Below, piece by piece: positions 47,401-58,687 of a stretch of 64,000 nt of DNA. Position 1 is the first letter of the stretch; every line of letters starts with the position of its first letter. Origin of the DNA: Tubulanus polymorphus (taxonomy: Eukaryota; Nemertea; Palaeonemertea; Tubulaniformes; Tubulanidae); assembly GCF_964204645.1 (NCBI RefSeq), contig NC_134027.1, positions 20,262,485 to 20,326,484 on the forward strand. Direction: 5' to 3'. Under the pieces are notes generated by a model, which saw only the letters and a list, made by a program, of their open reading frames with translations, was not told the origin of the DNA and did no database searches. Made by a program: the position numbers and the translations under genes.

Positions 47401-49670
47401 TATTAGTTGCCACCTAAAAGAATCCTCTTATTTTCAATGACATGAAAATAGATAGGCGTACCGCATACGGAAGATATTCTCATAACTCCTTCCGCGCTAC
47501 CATAATTCTCTTTTCAAAAAGCTGCGGCAATAATTCACTGAATGACGTTTTTTTTTCTATACTATGTTTTTAACGAAATTGAAGTAAATTCCAGGGAATC
47601 TCTTATTATATATAGGAGGTTCCCTGGATGTGTTTATCTTGTGTCTGGTGTAGAAAAACCAAACATGGTGGGGCATTCGCTGCTTTATTCAGCTCTCGGA
47701 TATGCTGGTATAACTGTACTGGGCTATCCCTCCTTTCTATAACGGTTGGTTATTTCATTTCATTATGTGTGGCGTATATAATCTATGCGCGCCTAGCATA
47801 TAAGCTGGTTTTCCTCATGGATTTAAGCGCTTTTATGATCTTAAATCTCGAATTTCTCATGTTTACAACAGGATACATAGGATTTTGTAACAGTGGTCTA
47901 AGCTCGCACGAGTATAATTCATAGTAATTCGTTGTCTGGGGAACCGTGATGCCTCTCTCTCTCTCTCTGGCTGGCTTAGTTTACACTATTAATATACATG
48001 TACTTCGGCAGAATATAACTTGGATATTTTCCTTACAACTGCTTCAGCCTGTGTATGCCAAATTGCTCATGTGAGCTTAAACAAAAATTCGAGCAATCGT
48101 AAGTCAAGTAAACCGGCGTACGAATAATATTTCATTGTTTAGATAGGAATCATACAAGAATTTGCACATTAGCTTTAGATTATGGAGCGTGAAGTACGTA
48201 GGCATGTAGATATGTAAATTCGTATGAACTTGCCGACATTTTTAGATTATGTACATTGTATCAATCTACAACTGAGTGCAAAGAAATGTCCTGGGTGAAG
48301 TCCAAAACACATGTAACCTTTGCATTTGATTTAGATAACGCTCACATATGAAATCCTAGCTCCCCATAGGAGCCTGCTGCAGAATCTGCCTCGCTAGTCA
48401 CCGCTTCAAACTGCCCAGGAGTCTGCTGCTGGGCCACACCCATTGTCTCCCTGTCCATAGCTTCAAACTGTCCAGAAAATTGCCCCAATCCCATATACAC
48501 GCCTGATGATGTACGTCAGCTGCTTTCTTTACATCCATTGCGCCAGAAGTCAGACAATAGCAGGGGCGGATCCTCAAATGCCTTCCAAAAAAATCTTTAT
48601 AAGGGGATTTTTCGTGCTCGTAAGTTAGTGTATCTCCAGCCATTCCGCCATTATGATGACAAATGCTTGAGAAATGATCTGCTTCCCCCAATTATCTCAT
48701 TGAAATTATCAACACCTCATCCTGGCTACGGCTCAGCAGGATGTCATAATTTTCACCGAAACCATCGCACAAATGCTGTCAAATTGCACCATTTTCCCGA
48801 AGATTTTTCAAAATTGTCTAAATGTTTCTTTTCTAACAATAAAATCCTAGATCCGCCCCTGACAAGTAGTGCCTCTATCAATCCTCGGTTGTCTATTTAT
48901 TTTATACCAATTTCTCAGAGCACATCTAATCTATATAAGTAACGGTATCAGTTCTTTTATCTTTTATTTTGATAAAAGAAAAAATTATCTTTATAGTCAT
49001 AATCAACATTAGATGTTCATTCCATCCATTTACATGTATTTCCATCCATCAAATATTTTGTAATCTGGTTTTTGTGTTCTTAGCGATTGGAGCTATTGTG
49101 GAGCAATGAATCCGAATTCAAGAAAATTCTAATTCACAACAAAATATCTCTACAGAGATGTAGCTCAAAATAAATCGAAGCATAAATCAAGAAGTATATT
49201 ATATGTTCTTATTGTTGGAACTATCATGATTGATCAGGCAACCTGGATATACTCCTTATTTCTGCTTTTGTCAATGTGTACATTGAATTAGTGAATTAAA
49301 ATCCCCCTTGCAACCATTTTGTCAATTTGAATTCCACCTCATAAAAAAGCGAGATTTTGCAAGAATTTCTCGTCCCCATCGAATATAGATGTAGAGATTA
49401 AGCGAGTAATAGCTCAATTGAAACAGAGAAAACATCGTTCAGTTCCACCACAGAGATAGGTATAAGCGGTAATTAATGGATTGACGTGTAAGCTGAAACT
49501 ATTACGAGCATTATTTTTGTAGGTTTTGCTTTCGTTGTACGTTTTGCTTTCCGCAGTTTTCTTATCAGATGAAACCATTTTTGAGCTCTCAATGATTGAA
49601 CTCTTACTTACTTACTTAAATTCGATGTTAATGAGGCGATAGAATAATATGTTGATAGGCCAGAGTTCAA
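47401..49670. other. Intergenic stretch
   Basis: No gene recognised. A short CT run occurs at about 47951-47967. Confidence 0.45.
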
Positions 49671-50040
49671 GTTTCAAGTTTCAAGTTTGTTTATTCATTA
49701 TAATCACATGACATGATCCTCAATGAACAGCGGATTAGAAGAAAACAATATAATACATATATACAATACTAGGATTACAAAAATATTTACAGGAAAGAGT
49801 GCATAGGACATAGCGTACTGTACAATATAAGTCAAGCATAAAATTAAACATAATATTCAAATCCCGATTGGATATACTTTCCCAAATTTACCAATTCTGA
49901 TTGACTACCTATATCATTAAAAATTCTATTTATATCATTTACATCACCAATTTCCAAATCAAATTTCGTCCTGAGACAGTCGAATTTGCTACACGATAAG
50001 ATGAAGTGCTGCTCAGTAACACGCGAAATATTGGTTGGAA
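49671..50040 (-). mobile_element. 3' end of a non-LTR retrotransposon (CR1/Jockey-like)
   Basis: On the minus strand, about 49850-50015 encodes RVTEQHFILSCSKFDCLRTK, matching the ETxEHFLLxCxxYxxxR signature near the end of LINE reverse transcriptases, and then an Asp/Asn-rich end. The other end of the fragment is a short tandem AAACTTG tail (49671-49690), the usual 3' terminus of such elements. It is 5'-truncated and degraded upstream. Confidence 0.6.
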
Positions 50041-50849
50041 AAATGCAACGATAAATTATTGTTGCAAATCATGCGAATCCTGGTGCGCATATATATCAAA
50101 CAGGAAGGTGTGGCGGCTGATTCGTAAGACACATAGTAAATACTTAGATTCGACAACTGACTTCACCAACCAAGCGTACGTAGTTCTATCTCTAACGTGC
50201 AAGGGACCAAACAATCACCAATGATACGTTTGGGGTGGCGGGAGGAAGCTTCCAGACGTACCATGAGTGTAGGTATAACTGCAGTATAGGCACGATCAAT
50301 TTGCACCCGAGTCGAGTTAATTGAGAATATTTACGTCACGATTATCTCAATAATGTCGAGGGTATATTCTATGATGGCCGATTTTAACACCTTGTTAAAA
50401 CGAACGTTTTGTTTTAATATAGCATTAAAATAAAAAGTGTGTTTCAACATTAAAGGTTGTTTTAACAAGTCATTGAAATGGAAATAAGTTTCAACATGTC
50501 ACTAGTACAAAACGGTTGCGCTAATTTATTTATTTGTCTCAATGTAATATTTATTTCAACAATAGTCCTACTTCCAGAAGATGTAATCTAAATTCAACTT
50601 ATGTATGAAGTCATACAATAAATTCGTAGAAAATATGCCAAGCTAGATTTTATTAATGTACAATCACTTAAGAACATTTTTAATTTCATATTCAACATTA
50701 TGAAGTAATCCTTGAGGTGTTAAACTTTTAAAATTTGTAATGTATCAATACCGTGATACGTCAATGTACTCCCCATCAAATAACAGGATTTTCGCTAAAC
50801 GACTTAATATCACAGCCCAATCGCTCGGTGATACAGCTCAAGTTTCAGC
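50041..50849. other. Intergenic stretch
   Basis: AT-rich with several TTTTAA-type short repeats around 50390-50500. No gene recognised. Confidence 0.4.
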
Positions 50850-51205
50850 CTTAACCTCCTAAAAAGAGGAAAACCAAAGTGTCATTCAACTGAGAGACCA
50901 AACCTCCTTCACATGGCAGCCTAAACTTCTTATAACTGGCAGCCCGAATCTCCTTCGAGTGAGAGCTAGGGAATCCTTCAACTGACAGCCCACACCTTCC
51001 ACTAACAGTCCAAACCTCGTTCAACTGAGAACCCACACTTCCTTCAGTTAACAGCCGAAAATTCAACTGAGAGTGATAATCCCTTTCAAGATAAACAGCC
51101 AAAATCTCCTCAAACTGACAGCCCAAATATCCTTCGACTGGGAGCGCACAACTCCCTGAACTATTAACCAAAGTCTCTCTCCACTAACAGTTTAAACCCC
51201 CTTCG
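50850..51205. repeat. Degenerate ~30-bp tandem repeat
   Basis: Phrases like CTTCAACTGACAGCCCAAACC recur about ten times with many changes, starting some 100 bases downstream of the GST stop codon. Confidence 0.6.
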
Positions 51206-51307
51206 CTTCGAAACCCCCTTCGAATTTTTTTCGGGATAATTGGTACATATGAATTTACATCCGACCCATTTATTTTCCAAAACGCCAAAATGTTCCTTTT
51301 TTCGTTA

Positions 51308-51665
51308 TCAATCGAATGCCGCAGACGTTTCCAGTTCTTTGACGAATTCTTTGTGAGCTTTGTGAACCTCGTCCCAGAAATCCTGCATTCTTACTCTCGC
51401 CAACCACTCTTCCACTTTCGGCCACATTCTGAACTTGAACGTCGTCCATTTTAACTGAATTAATATAGTAGCTACGTAACTGTCAGCGACGGTTAGTTCG
51501 CTACAACATAGATACTTTCTTTTCTCAAGGTATCGATTTTCGAGGACCTCTAGTAAACGAGAGAGTTCCCGGATGCCGGACTCGACCAGAGCCTCGTTTG
51601 CGGCATCCGACGGCAGACGATATCGGTCCAGGAATTGTGGGTAAGTATACCGGAAGCCAACGATT
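51308..51665 (-). CDS. GST exon 4 (C-terminal domain)
   Basis: Acceptor CTTATTAATAG. The first base completes an Arg codon begun in exon 3. It ends KELETSAAFD and a stop. Confidence 0.85.
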
Positions 51666-53865
51666 CTATTAATAAGAATGAGGAGATAATTGATTATCAT
51701 TGTATCATGAAAAATACCAGGTAATTGTGTTTCACAGAAACTTTTAACATAATTATCATTAAACTTCCAACGGCTTAGTTATTACGGTGACAAACGAAAC
51801 ATCGGGTCTTCAAATCTTGAGATAAACGGAATCAAAAACACTCTAGCTATAAATCACTATACCTTAAGTGACTGTGAAGTTACATATTCATGCCTAACTC
51901 AAATATCTAATTCACATTTTACGACAGTGCACAACAAAGATTGTTATTTTCTCTATCCTATGATCCCAAAATATATTGAAACCCTATCTGACATTTAAGC
52001 GAATCATTTGGTCATGTAGTCGATCTAAAGATCGTCCCTTTCTGTATCAAAAGCAGTTGGGTACCATTGGTACAGACCTGTGCAGTTCTGAACATGCCCA
52101 ACTGATTAACGATTCACATTTGTATCGTGTGACTTTATCCGGTCCGTAGCCATTGTAATTCGTGTACTCACATGCCAAATACCTCAAAATCGCCTGCCTG
52201 CAAAGGAATATGGGTATGCTCAAACAGGAATAACCGTTTCGAAAGTCCTAAATGCTTCGCGCATTATCCTATCTTTCTCAGCAACATCGAGTCTTCACAT
52301 TGTTAATGTTTCAAAGCCAAAATCTACGGTTTTGTTTAAAAAAAAAAACAAAATTCCGCCCAACTATTATTTCAAATATCTAAATAAGAAAATGATATCC
52401 ATTCATTTTACATTTTTCACTGTGAATACTGATATTCTTATGAACGAATATTCGTCTTAGTGGACAAATACATTTACGAAGGGATACGGGCTCAAGTATG
52501 AAATATGGAAAAGTAGTGGCCTTTTTACCTGACGTATCAATACGCACAATGCTGACCAAATATCTGCTAATCTTAACATTCCCGACATACCGACAATCCG
52601 ACATACCGGCACTCCCGACATACCGGCACACCCGACATACCGGCACACCCGACATACCGACATTCCCGACATGCCGGCAATCCGACATACCGGCAATCCG
52701 ACATTCCGACACTCCCGACAAACCGGCACTCCGGCAATGCAGCAAACCTACATACAGACATTCTAGGCATTATTTAACCAGGCCAGTTGTTTTGGGAATA
52801 TATATTTGTAAGACTGGGGCATTAGGTTCCTAATAATCCCCTGTAGAGAAATACCGGGATCGTGGGGCGTTTGTATCCTAATATTCCCCTGTACAGAGTT
52901 GCTGGAATCGTGGGGCGTTCGGTTCCTAATATTCCCCTGTACAGAGGTGGTGGGATCGTGAGGCGTTTGATTCCTAATATTCCCCTGTACAGAGGTGCTG
53001 GGATCGTGGGGTGTTTGGTTCCTGATATTCCCCTGTACAGAGGTGCTGGGACCGTGGGGTGTTTGGTTCCTACTATTCCCCTTGGATCGGTGGGCGTTCG
53101 GTTCTTGATATTTCCCTGTATAGAGGTGCCGGGATCGTGGGGCGTTCGGTTCCTAATAATCCCCTGTAGAGAGGTGCTGGGATCGTGGTATGTCAAAAGT
53201 CGGGTCGGATTGTCGGTATGTCGGGAGTGTCGGAATGTCGGGATTGCCGATGTTATAATTCAAATACAGAATTATGTACCGAATCACTCATTCATTTTGT
53301 CTTAAGCTTCCGCAATGAGGGACTATATTACCATATCTTATACTTGATCCGGGATACGAACCCTTCAAACACGACTATATCGCCGTCAACCAAAAGCGGT
53401 ACTTCTCTGTGTGGGTACTGGTTAATGAATTCCAGTGTGGTGCCTTCTTTTTCAGAAAAATCCACATCGACTATTTTATGCGGGATGTTGTGCTGAAATA
53501 AAAACGTTAGGCTATATAAATCCAACTGTGGAAAATGATTACACAAGAAGCACCCTGCTATATAAGTAACAAAAAAGGTTGAATGCTGGTATCGATTTAT
53601 AATGCACTCAAATCTATTTCATTTCTTCATTAATTCAATTGATGTTGCATCGCTATTCACGGACATTAATTTCTTTCAAAATTTGGACCCTTAAGCAGGA
53701 AGGTTTTCTTACCTGTAGTAAATACAGCCAAACAGCTCTGCACGGTGGGTAAATCCGTACCACGTACAGAGTAACCGTCTCCTTCTCATTTTGCTCGCTT
53801 TCCTCCTCCTTAGTTCTCGTCTCTTCGGTACTGTTGGGGCGACATTTCGTGACAGCGTTTGCCAT
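51308..53865 (-). CDS. Glutathione S-transferase, theta-like (four exons, complete)
   Basis: Exons on the minus strand: 53865-53713, 53492-53362, 52197-52078 and 51665-51308. Junctions keep phase and give 253 residues. Residues 1-28 are a charged extension (KEEESEQNEKE). The thioredoxin-fold domain follows, with TLYVVRIYPPCRAVWLYLLQ, the cis-Pro segment HREVPLLVDGD and EGQAILRYL. The all-helical C-terminal domain includes ELTVADSYVATILIQ and WPKVEEWLARVR. The family conjugates glutathione to electrophiles in the cytosol. Two changes stand out: Tyr at the usual theta catalytic Ser (S-Q-P-C-R becomes Y-P-P-C-R), and Gly for the glutathione-gripping Ser of the ES(x)AI motif. Activity may therefore differ. 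The 412-bp intron 3 contains nothing notable; intron 2 contains minisatellites. Confidence 0.85.
52078..52197 (-). CDS. GST exon 3
   Basis: Acceptor TTCCTTTGCAG and donor GTCTGT. It encodes QAILRYLACEYTNYNGYGPD through ISWACSELH, the end of the N-terminal domain and the inter-domain linker. Confidence 0.8.
52575..52745 (+). repeat. ~17-bp minisatellite (CCGACATACCGGCACA-type)
   Basis: About ten tandem units varying around CGACATACCGGCACACC. Inverted copies occur 460 bases away at 53203-53250. Confidence 0.85.
52820..53185 (+). repeat. 48-bp tandem repeat
   Basis: Seven to eight units starting TCCTAATATTCCCCTGTACA at an exact 48-base spacing (52828, 52876, 52924, 52972, 53020 and on). One unit near 53075 is shortened. 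Because 48 is a multiple of three, open frames run through it on both strands; they are not genes. Confidence 0.9.
53203..53250 (-). repeat. Inverted copy of the 17-bp minisatellite
   Basis: CGGATTGTCGGTATGTCGGG onward is the reverse complement of units in 52575-52745. The two arrays thus flank the 48-bp repeat as inverted ends. Confidence 0.8.
53362..53492 (-). CDS. GST exon 2
   Basis: Acceptor TTTTTATTTCAG; donor GTTCGT after two bases of a Gly codon. It encodes HNIPHKIVDVDFSEKEGTTL through DIVVFE. Confidence 0.85.
53713..53865 (-). CDS. GST exon 1
   Basis: Starts MANAVTKCRPNSTEETRTKE and ends AVWLYLLQ at a GTAAGA donor, in phase 0 with exon 2. Confidence 0.85.
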
Positions 53866-55310
53866 TTCGTGTGAAATGCATCCAAGTTTTCTGTTTCAGT
53901 ATGTTATATCTGCGTTAATCCGTTAAGGAAATAAAAACCAGTTTTTGCAATTGAAACTCGTAAAAAGAAAATTCGCTCAAAGCTTTCTATGTAGAATATA
54001 TGGCAAATCTATTGTCTCATTGTATAGTGGTAGTGTTAAGTTATGGATCCTGAAAATATTTCTGACAAAATGTCGATTCTCTAACAAAAGAAATATATAT
54101 CAACTAAAGAGTAACTAACTTAAAGTACCAAAATGATAAAAAATGAAAAAGGCTTTTTACACAAAACAATGACAGCCGTTTTTGCTGATAATTCAAATTT
54201 CATATATATCTTTTCATATATATCTATCAACCCTTTTCAGCCACCACATTTAGTCAACGAAATGATGTCAACGAATCCAATTAGTGTATGCCAACCATTA
54301 GCCGGTATAATCCTATCCCGAACGAATTGAAAATGACCTGCCAGTCGCCATCGAAGTGAATGTAGGCGCATACGTACATACGTACCAATTGAAATATTCC
54401 ACTCAATGTATACTTATATCCATTTTTGAATGGAACAGCACGCGCCAAATACGGTTATATTCTGAATGGGTTATTTACAGATAATTTCAGTATTCATTTC
54501 TCCACGGGGAAGTCAATATTTAGTGCGTGCCGGTGAGGTCTAATAGGCATGAAATATTCCAGCACAGCCCACTTATAGAATTTACAGTGCCAGTGGCCGG
54601 TCAAAGTTAATCAAAACCTGGTGTTTTACTTGTAGTTATGATTACGAATCAGAATTCTGATGAAGGGTCTACTTAATCGAATTTCGTGTTGGTAATTTGT
54701 ATAACGTTTGCCAACGGGTCGCACATTTCGGAGGTTTTGTTAACGTACATATAACAAACCTCAGGAAAGATTTTTAAAATTAAAAATGATCCATTGGAGT
54801 ATTTTTCTAGTTGGCAACTAGAAAAATACTCGAATCGATTATGTATCAGTGGAATGTCGAAACTTAATTCGATTAATGATACAAATTTGGTTTAAATTGA
54901 ATATTTATCAGGCCTAAATCATATTTAGAAAATGCATTGCCCTAGTCTATAATAATATTTCGACTTAAATTTATTCGAAGCATTCGTAATACATAAATCA
55001 CATTGATCAAAAATCTATGCACAAATCTACATCGACTTATTAAACGATTCGATTTTGAATTTTACCTGATTCCTTTTCTGCAATGATAAATGCTCAGCTC
55101 TTCACGGATTTCTTATAATGAAGGGTCGGTTCTAAGCCTCGCCGTCGGACCTTTTTTTTCTGCAGATTTTAACGACATTAAAAGTTTTTTTCAAGCGTTG
55201 ATTGGCCGCCAGCAAACTGTGGCATTGTTTGGCATTGGCATTGTTGTGAACTGGTACATCAACCGAGTCATCACCCTAATATGTAAGGTGTCGCGTGTAA
55301 TCAGCTGTAG
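53866..55310. other. Intergenic stretch
   Basis: No gene recognised. It should contain the GST promoter, which I cannot delimit. Confidence 0.4.
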
Positions 55311-55316
55311 AATATG

Positions 55317-55666
55317 AGTAATAGGGATAATAGGCTTTCATACCAAAGGTCGAACGGTCGAGCTCATAAAAAATGAAAAACATGAAAATAATAACAATTT
55401 CTACTTGAATTAGTCGCGAAACTCATAAAAAATGAAAAATAATTCTCACACACTCGAATTTATTTTTCATTTTTACTCGCTAGAAAAAAGTGTGAGTAAA
55501 GTGTGAGTGAAATAAATTCGAGTGTGTGAGAATTATTTTTCATTTTTTATGAGTTTCACTCCTAATTCAAGTAGAAATTGTTATTATTTTCATGTTTTTC
55601 ATTTTTAATGAACTCGCCCCTTCAACCTTTGATATGAAAGCCTATTATCCCTATTACTCTTAAAAT
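55317..55666. repeat. Terminal palindrome, left end of element B
   Basis: The outermost ~165 bases (AGTAATAGGGATAATAGG onward) are followed, after a ~20-base centre near 55490, by their own slightly diverged reverse complement ending CCTATTATCCCTATTACT at 55666. The end can therefore fold as a long hairpin. Confidence 0.8.
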
Positions 55667-55912
55667 ATTCATATACATGAATAAAATATATATGAATAAC
55701 ATATAAATTGATAGATTATTCAATATAAAAGTGTGAGTGAAATAATTCATATTTAAAACATTGAATATTTATATTTGAATGAGTTTTAATACAAATTTTG
55801 TTATAAAATGAAGAAAGAAGAAGAAGAACCCAACTTTAAAATCGAAATCAATGAAACCAATAAATAATTTTCACAGTTTTACATTAAAAATTATATTTCA
55901 GCAACAAATTTA

Positions 55913-56428
55913 GTGTCCGCAAGACATTATAAAATCGATAACATAACTATGATTAATCAAGTATTATCAAATGAAACTTATTTAATTACTGAACTAGTAG
56001 ATACTTTTGATAATGGTGTTAAAAATCCTAAAGTATTCAATACAGTTTTAAATTTTAAAGGAACTTTAGATGAAAACATAATTAATATTCTTAAAACTCC
56101 TTTCAATGAAAGAAATAATGATATAATACTTTCAAAAGATTACAATGATTTGATTAACTTAAGAATTGAAAAAAGACAATTATATTATTTCAATTTTGAT
56201 AATAAACAAATTATCTATAACGAAAATTCATCAAATATTGGAATTCAATGTGAATTAGATAATGAAAAATCATTTAAAGATATAGCAGTTCAATGTAATT
56301 TAGATGATGAATTTAGAAAATTCAATCCTAATGAAAAAATTCATTGTTATTGCGGAGGTAAATATTCAAAATCACATAAATCAAAGCATTATGAAACAAT
56401 TAAACATAAAAACTTGCGTAAAGAGTAA
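55913..56428 (+). CDS. Element B terminal gene, left copy: zinc-finger protein of unknown function
   Basis: The open part is 171 codons. The same frame extends upstream to a better ATG at 55808 (ATAAAATGAAG), interrupted only by one TAA at codon 20. Near the start are DNITMINQVL and YLITELVDT, somewhat like the strand pattern of element A's terminal genes; the tail HCYCGGKYSKSHKSKHYETI has paired Cys and His residues of a small zinc finger. It probably binds nucleic acid or the element's ends. Its copy at 61202-61717 shares the same internal TAA. Either the protein starts further in at a non-ATG codon, the stop is bypassed, or both copies derive from one damaged parent. Confidence 0.6.
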   Translation: MSARHYKIDNITMINQVLSNETYLITELVDTFDNGVKNPKVFNTVLNFKGTLDENIINILKTPFNERNNDIILSKDYNDLINLRIEKRQLYYFNFDNKQIIYNENSSNIGIQCELDNEKSFKDIAVQCNLDDEFRKFNPNEKIHCYCGGKYSKSHKSKHYETIKHKNLRKE

Positions 56429-56489
56429 CAATTCTACATTATAATTATTGAATTGAGTTAAATGATTTAAATATCTAATAGACTGTTAA

Positions 56490-57908
56490 AATGATAAATT
56501 GTTTGACAGTTGAAATGATAAATTGTTTGACAGTTGAAATGATAAATTGTTTGACAATTGAAATGATAAATTGTTTGACAGTTGAAATGATAAATTGTTT
56601 GACAGTTGAAATGATAAATTGTTTGACTGTTGAAATGTTAAATTGTTTGACTGTTGAAATGATAAATTGTTTGACAGTTAAAATGATAAATTGTTTGACA
56701 GTTGAAATGATAAATTGCTTGACAGTTGAAATGATAAATTGTTTGCAAGTTGAAATGATATATTGTTTGACAGATGAAATGTTAAATTGTTTGACAGTTG
56801 AAATGATAAATTGTTTGACAGTTGAAATGATAAATTGTTTGACAGTTGAAATGATAAATTGTTTGACAGTTGAAATGATAAATTGTTTGACAGTTGAAAT
56901 GATAAATTGTTTGACAGTTGAAATGATAAATTGTTTGACAGTTGAAATGATAAATTGTTTGACAGTTGAAATGATAAATTGTTTGACAGTTGAAATGATA
57001 AATTGTTTGCAAGTTGAAATGATATATTGTTTGACAGATGAAATGTTAAATTGTTTGACAGTTGAAATGATAAATTGTTTGACAGTTGAAATGATAAATT
57101 GTTTGACAGTTGAAATGATAAATTGTTTGACAGTTGAAATGATAAATTGTTTGACAGTTGAAATGATAAATTGTTTGACTGTTGAAATGTTAAATTGTTT
57201 GACTGTTGAAATGATAAATTGTTTGACAGTTGAAATGATAAATTGTTTGACAGCTGAAATGATAAATTGTTTGATAGTTGAAATGATAAATTGTTTGACA
57301 GTTGAAATGATAAATTGTTCGACTGTTGAAATGATAAGACAGTTGAAATGATAAATTGTTTGACAGTTGAAATGATAAATTGTTTGACAGTTGAAATGAT
57401 AAATTGTTTGACAGTTGAAATGATAAATTGTTTGACAGTTGAAATGATAAATTGTTTGACAATTGAAATGATAAATTGTTCGACTGTTGAAATGATAAGA
57501 CAGTTGAAATGATAAATTGTTTGACAGTTGAAATGATAAATTGTTTGACAGTTGAAATGATAAATTGTTTGACAGTTGAAATGATAAATTGTTTGACAGT
57601 TGAAATGATAAATTGTTTGACAATTGAAATGATAAATTGTTTGATAGTTGAAATGATAAATTGTTTGACAGTTGAAATGATAAATTGTTCGACTGTTGAA
57701 ATGATAAGACAGTTGAAATGATAAATTGTTTGACAGTTGAAATGATAAATTGCTTGACAGTTGAAATGATAAATTGTTTGACAGTTGAAATGATAAATTG
57801 TTTGGCAGTTGAAATGATAAATTGTTTGACAGTTGAAATGATAAATTGTTTGGCAGTTGAAATGATAAATTGTTTTACAGTTGAAATGTTAAATTGTTTG
57901 GCTGTAAA
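56490..57908 (+). repeat. Left 24-bp minisatellite array of element B
   Basis: About 59 tandem units of GTTGAAATGATAAATTGTTTGACA with point variants and a few shortened units (57333, 57493, 57703). Some variants recur in blocks (56743-56790 and 57008-57056), so a higher-order repeat of about 265 bases is present. The 14-base core TTTGACAGTTGAAA is nearly self-complementary. Confidence 0.95.
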
Positions 57909-58023
57909 TTTAATTGTTATTTGATTTAATCATTTAAAAGTTTAATATTTAACAATGATGATAAAATATTTAATTAAAAACTAGCAAATATTTTATAAAC
58001 TGTTTAATTTTTCTCTTAAATAA
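57909..58023. promoter_or_regulatory. Leader with gene-start motif of the element B core
   Basis: Very AT-rich, ending TTTTTCTCTTAAATAAATGG with the ATG at 58024. It matches the motif before the capsid-like gene of element A. Confidence 0.55.
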
Positions 58024-58242
58024 ATGGATGGTTTCATCCAAACTGGGAAAAGTGATTTGAAACATTATTTAGTAGCAGGTGGATTAATATTGGCCGCGCT
58101 TTTCTTTTATTATGAAAATATCAGTAAGGATTTGATTAATGAAAATATAAAATTGAGCAAGAAATTAAAGAAGTTAAATGGAAACAATCACAGGAAGTAT
58201 AACAATAAAAAATTTAACGATTTAAATGATTTGGAGGATTAA
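58024..58242 (+). CDS. Element B core gene 1, small single-span membrane protein
   Basis: 72 residues. One hydrophobic segment HYLVAGGLILAALFFYY at about residues 14-30 is followed by a Lys/Asn-rich helical tail (ENIKLSKKLKKLNGNN) and an acidic end. There is no cleavable signal. The start is fixed by the strong motif. Its size and design resemble the small membrane-type proteins of element A (genes 3-5), although I see no direct sequence match. The function is unknown; a membrane or virion anchor is possible. Confidence 0.6.
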   Translation: MDGFIQTGKSDLKHYLVAGGLILAALFFYYENISKDLINENIKLSKKLKKLNGNNHRKYNNKKFNDLNDLED

Positions 58243-58288
58243 AACAGCATCTTTTAATTTAATTTATTCTATATATTTTGACTATAAA

Positions 58289-58594
58289 ATGAGTGAAAAT
58301 AAGGTATTAGAAATATTACATCTAATATATAAAAATCAACAGAATATTAAATCAATTATTATGCTTACAGGTTTATTTTCATTCTCAGTTTATACTATAA
58401 AACAGTTGTTAGAATTCTATGATTGCTGTAAAATTAGATACACTGAATTAATAGAAAATATGAATTATATTTCAGATAGATTGAATAATATTAAATGCTG
58501 TGAAATATGTAATAAAAGATATACAAATTTAAAGAGTTTAAAAACTCATAAATATGTTCATGAACTTGATGAAAAATTATATGATTCAAAATAA
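58289..58594 (+). CDS. Element B core gene 2, membrane segment plus C2H2 zinc finger
   Basis: I chose the ATG at 58289 (ACTATAAAATGAG), not the earlier one at 58226, which overlaps the previous gene. 101 residues: a helical start (ENKVLEILHLIYKNQQN), a hydrophobic segment IIMLTGLFSFSVYTI, then a classical C2H2 finger CEICNKRYTNLKSLKTHKYV-H with CX2CX12HX3H spacing near the C-terminus. A membrane-linked zinc finger is odd for a cell gene and suits a viral or element protein. Confidence 0.6.
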   Translation: MSENKVLEILHLIYKNQQNIKSIIMLTGLFSFSVYTIKQLLEFYDCCKIRYTELIENMNYISDRLNNIKCCEICNKRYTNLKSLKTHKYVHELDEKLYDSK

Positions 58595-58687
58595 GAAATC
58601 GACTGTTAAATTAGCTGAAAATATAAAATATATTAGTTGAAATGTATGAAAATGAGTAAATTATATTTACGTTAAAAAAGGAGGGTT

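Larger units (their letters stand above)
55317..56489 (+). repeat. Element B left inverted repeat (non-array part)
   Basis: Matches 61142-62314 in inverse orientation. The only coding difference I found is one base near 56415/61217 (Leu versus Trp codon). Confidence 0.85.

Noticed and set aside
52380-53305. Repetitive open frames of 90-147 codons over the GST intron minisatellites
   Set aside because: The 48-bp unit is a multiple of three and the 17-bp array gives only short, overlapping repetitive frames on both strands, and the region lies inside a GST intron.
56500-56600. Bacterial-type -35 boxes (TTGACA) in the array
   Set aside because: TTGACA is part of the satellite unit, and nothing else suggests a bacterial promoter.
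56475-57623. Long open frames of 382, 286 and 506 codons within the 24-bp arrays of element B
   Set aside because: They are translations of a 24-bp tandem repeat whose unit is a multiple of three, open in several frames on both strands. There is no independent sign of coding.
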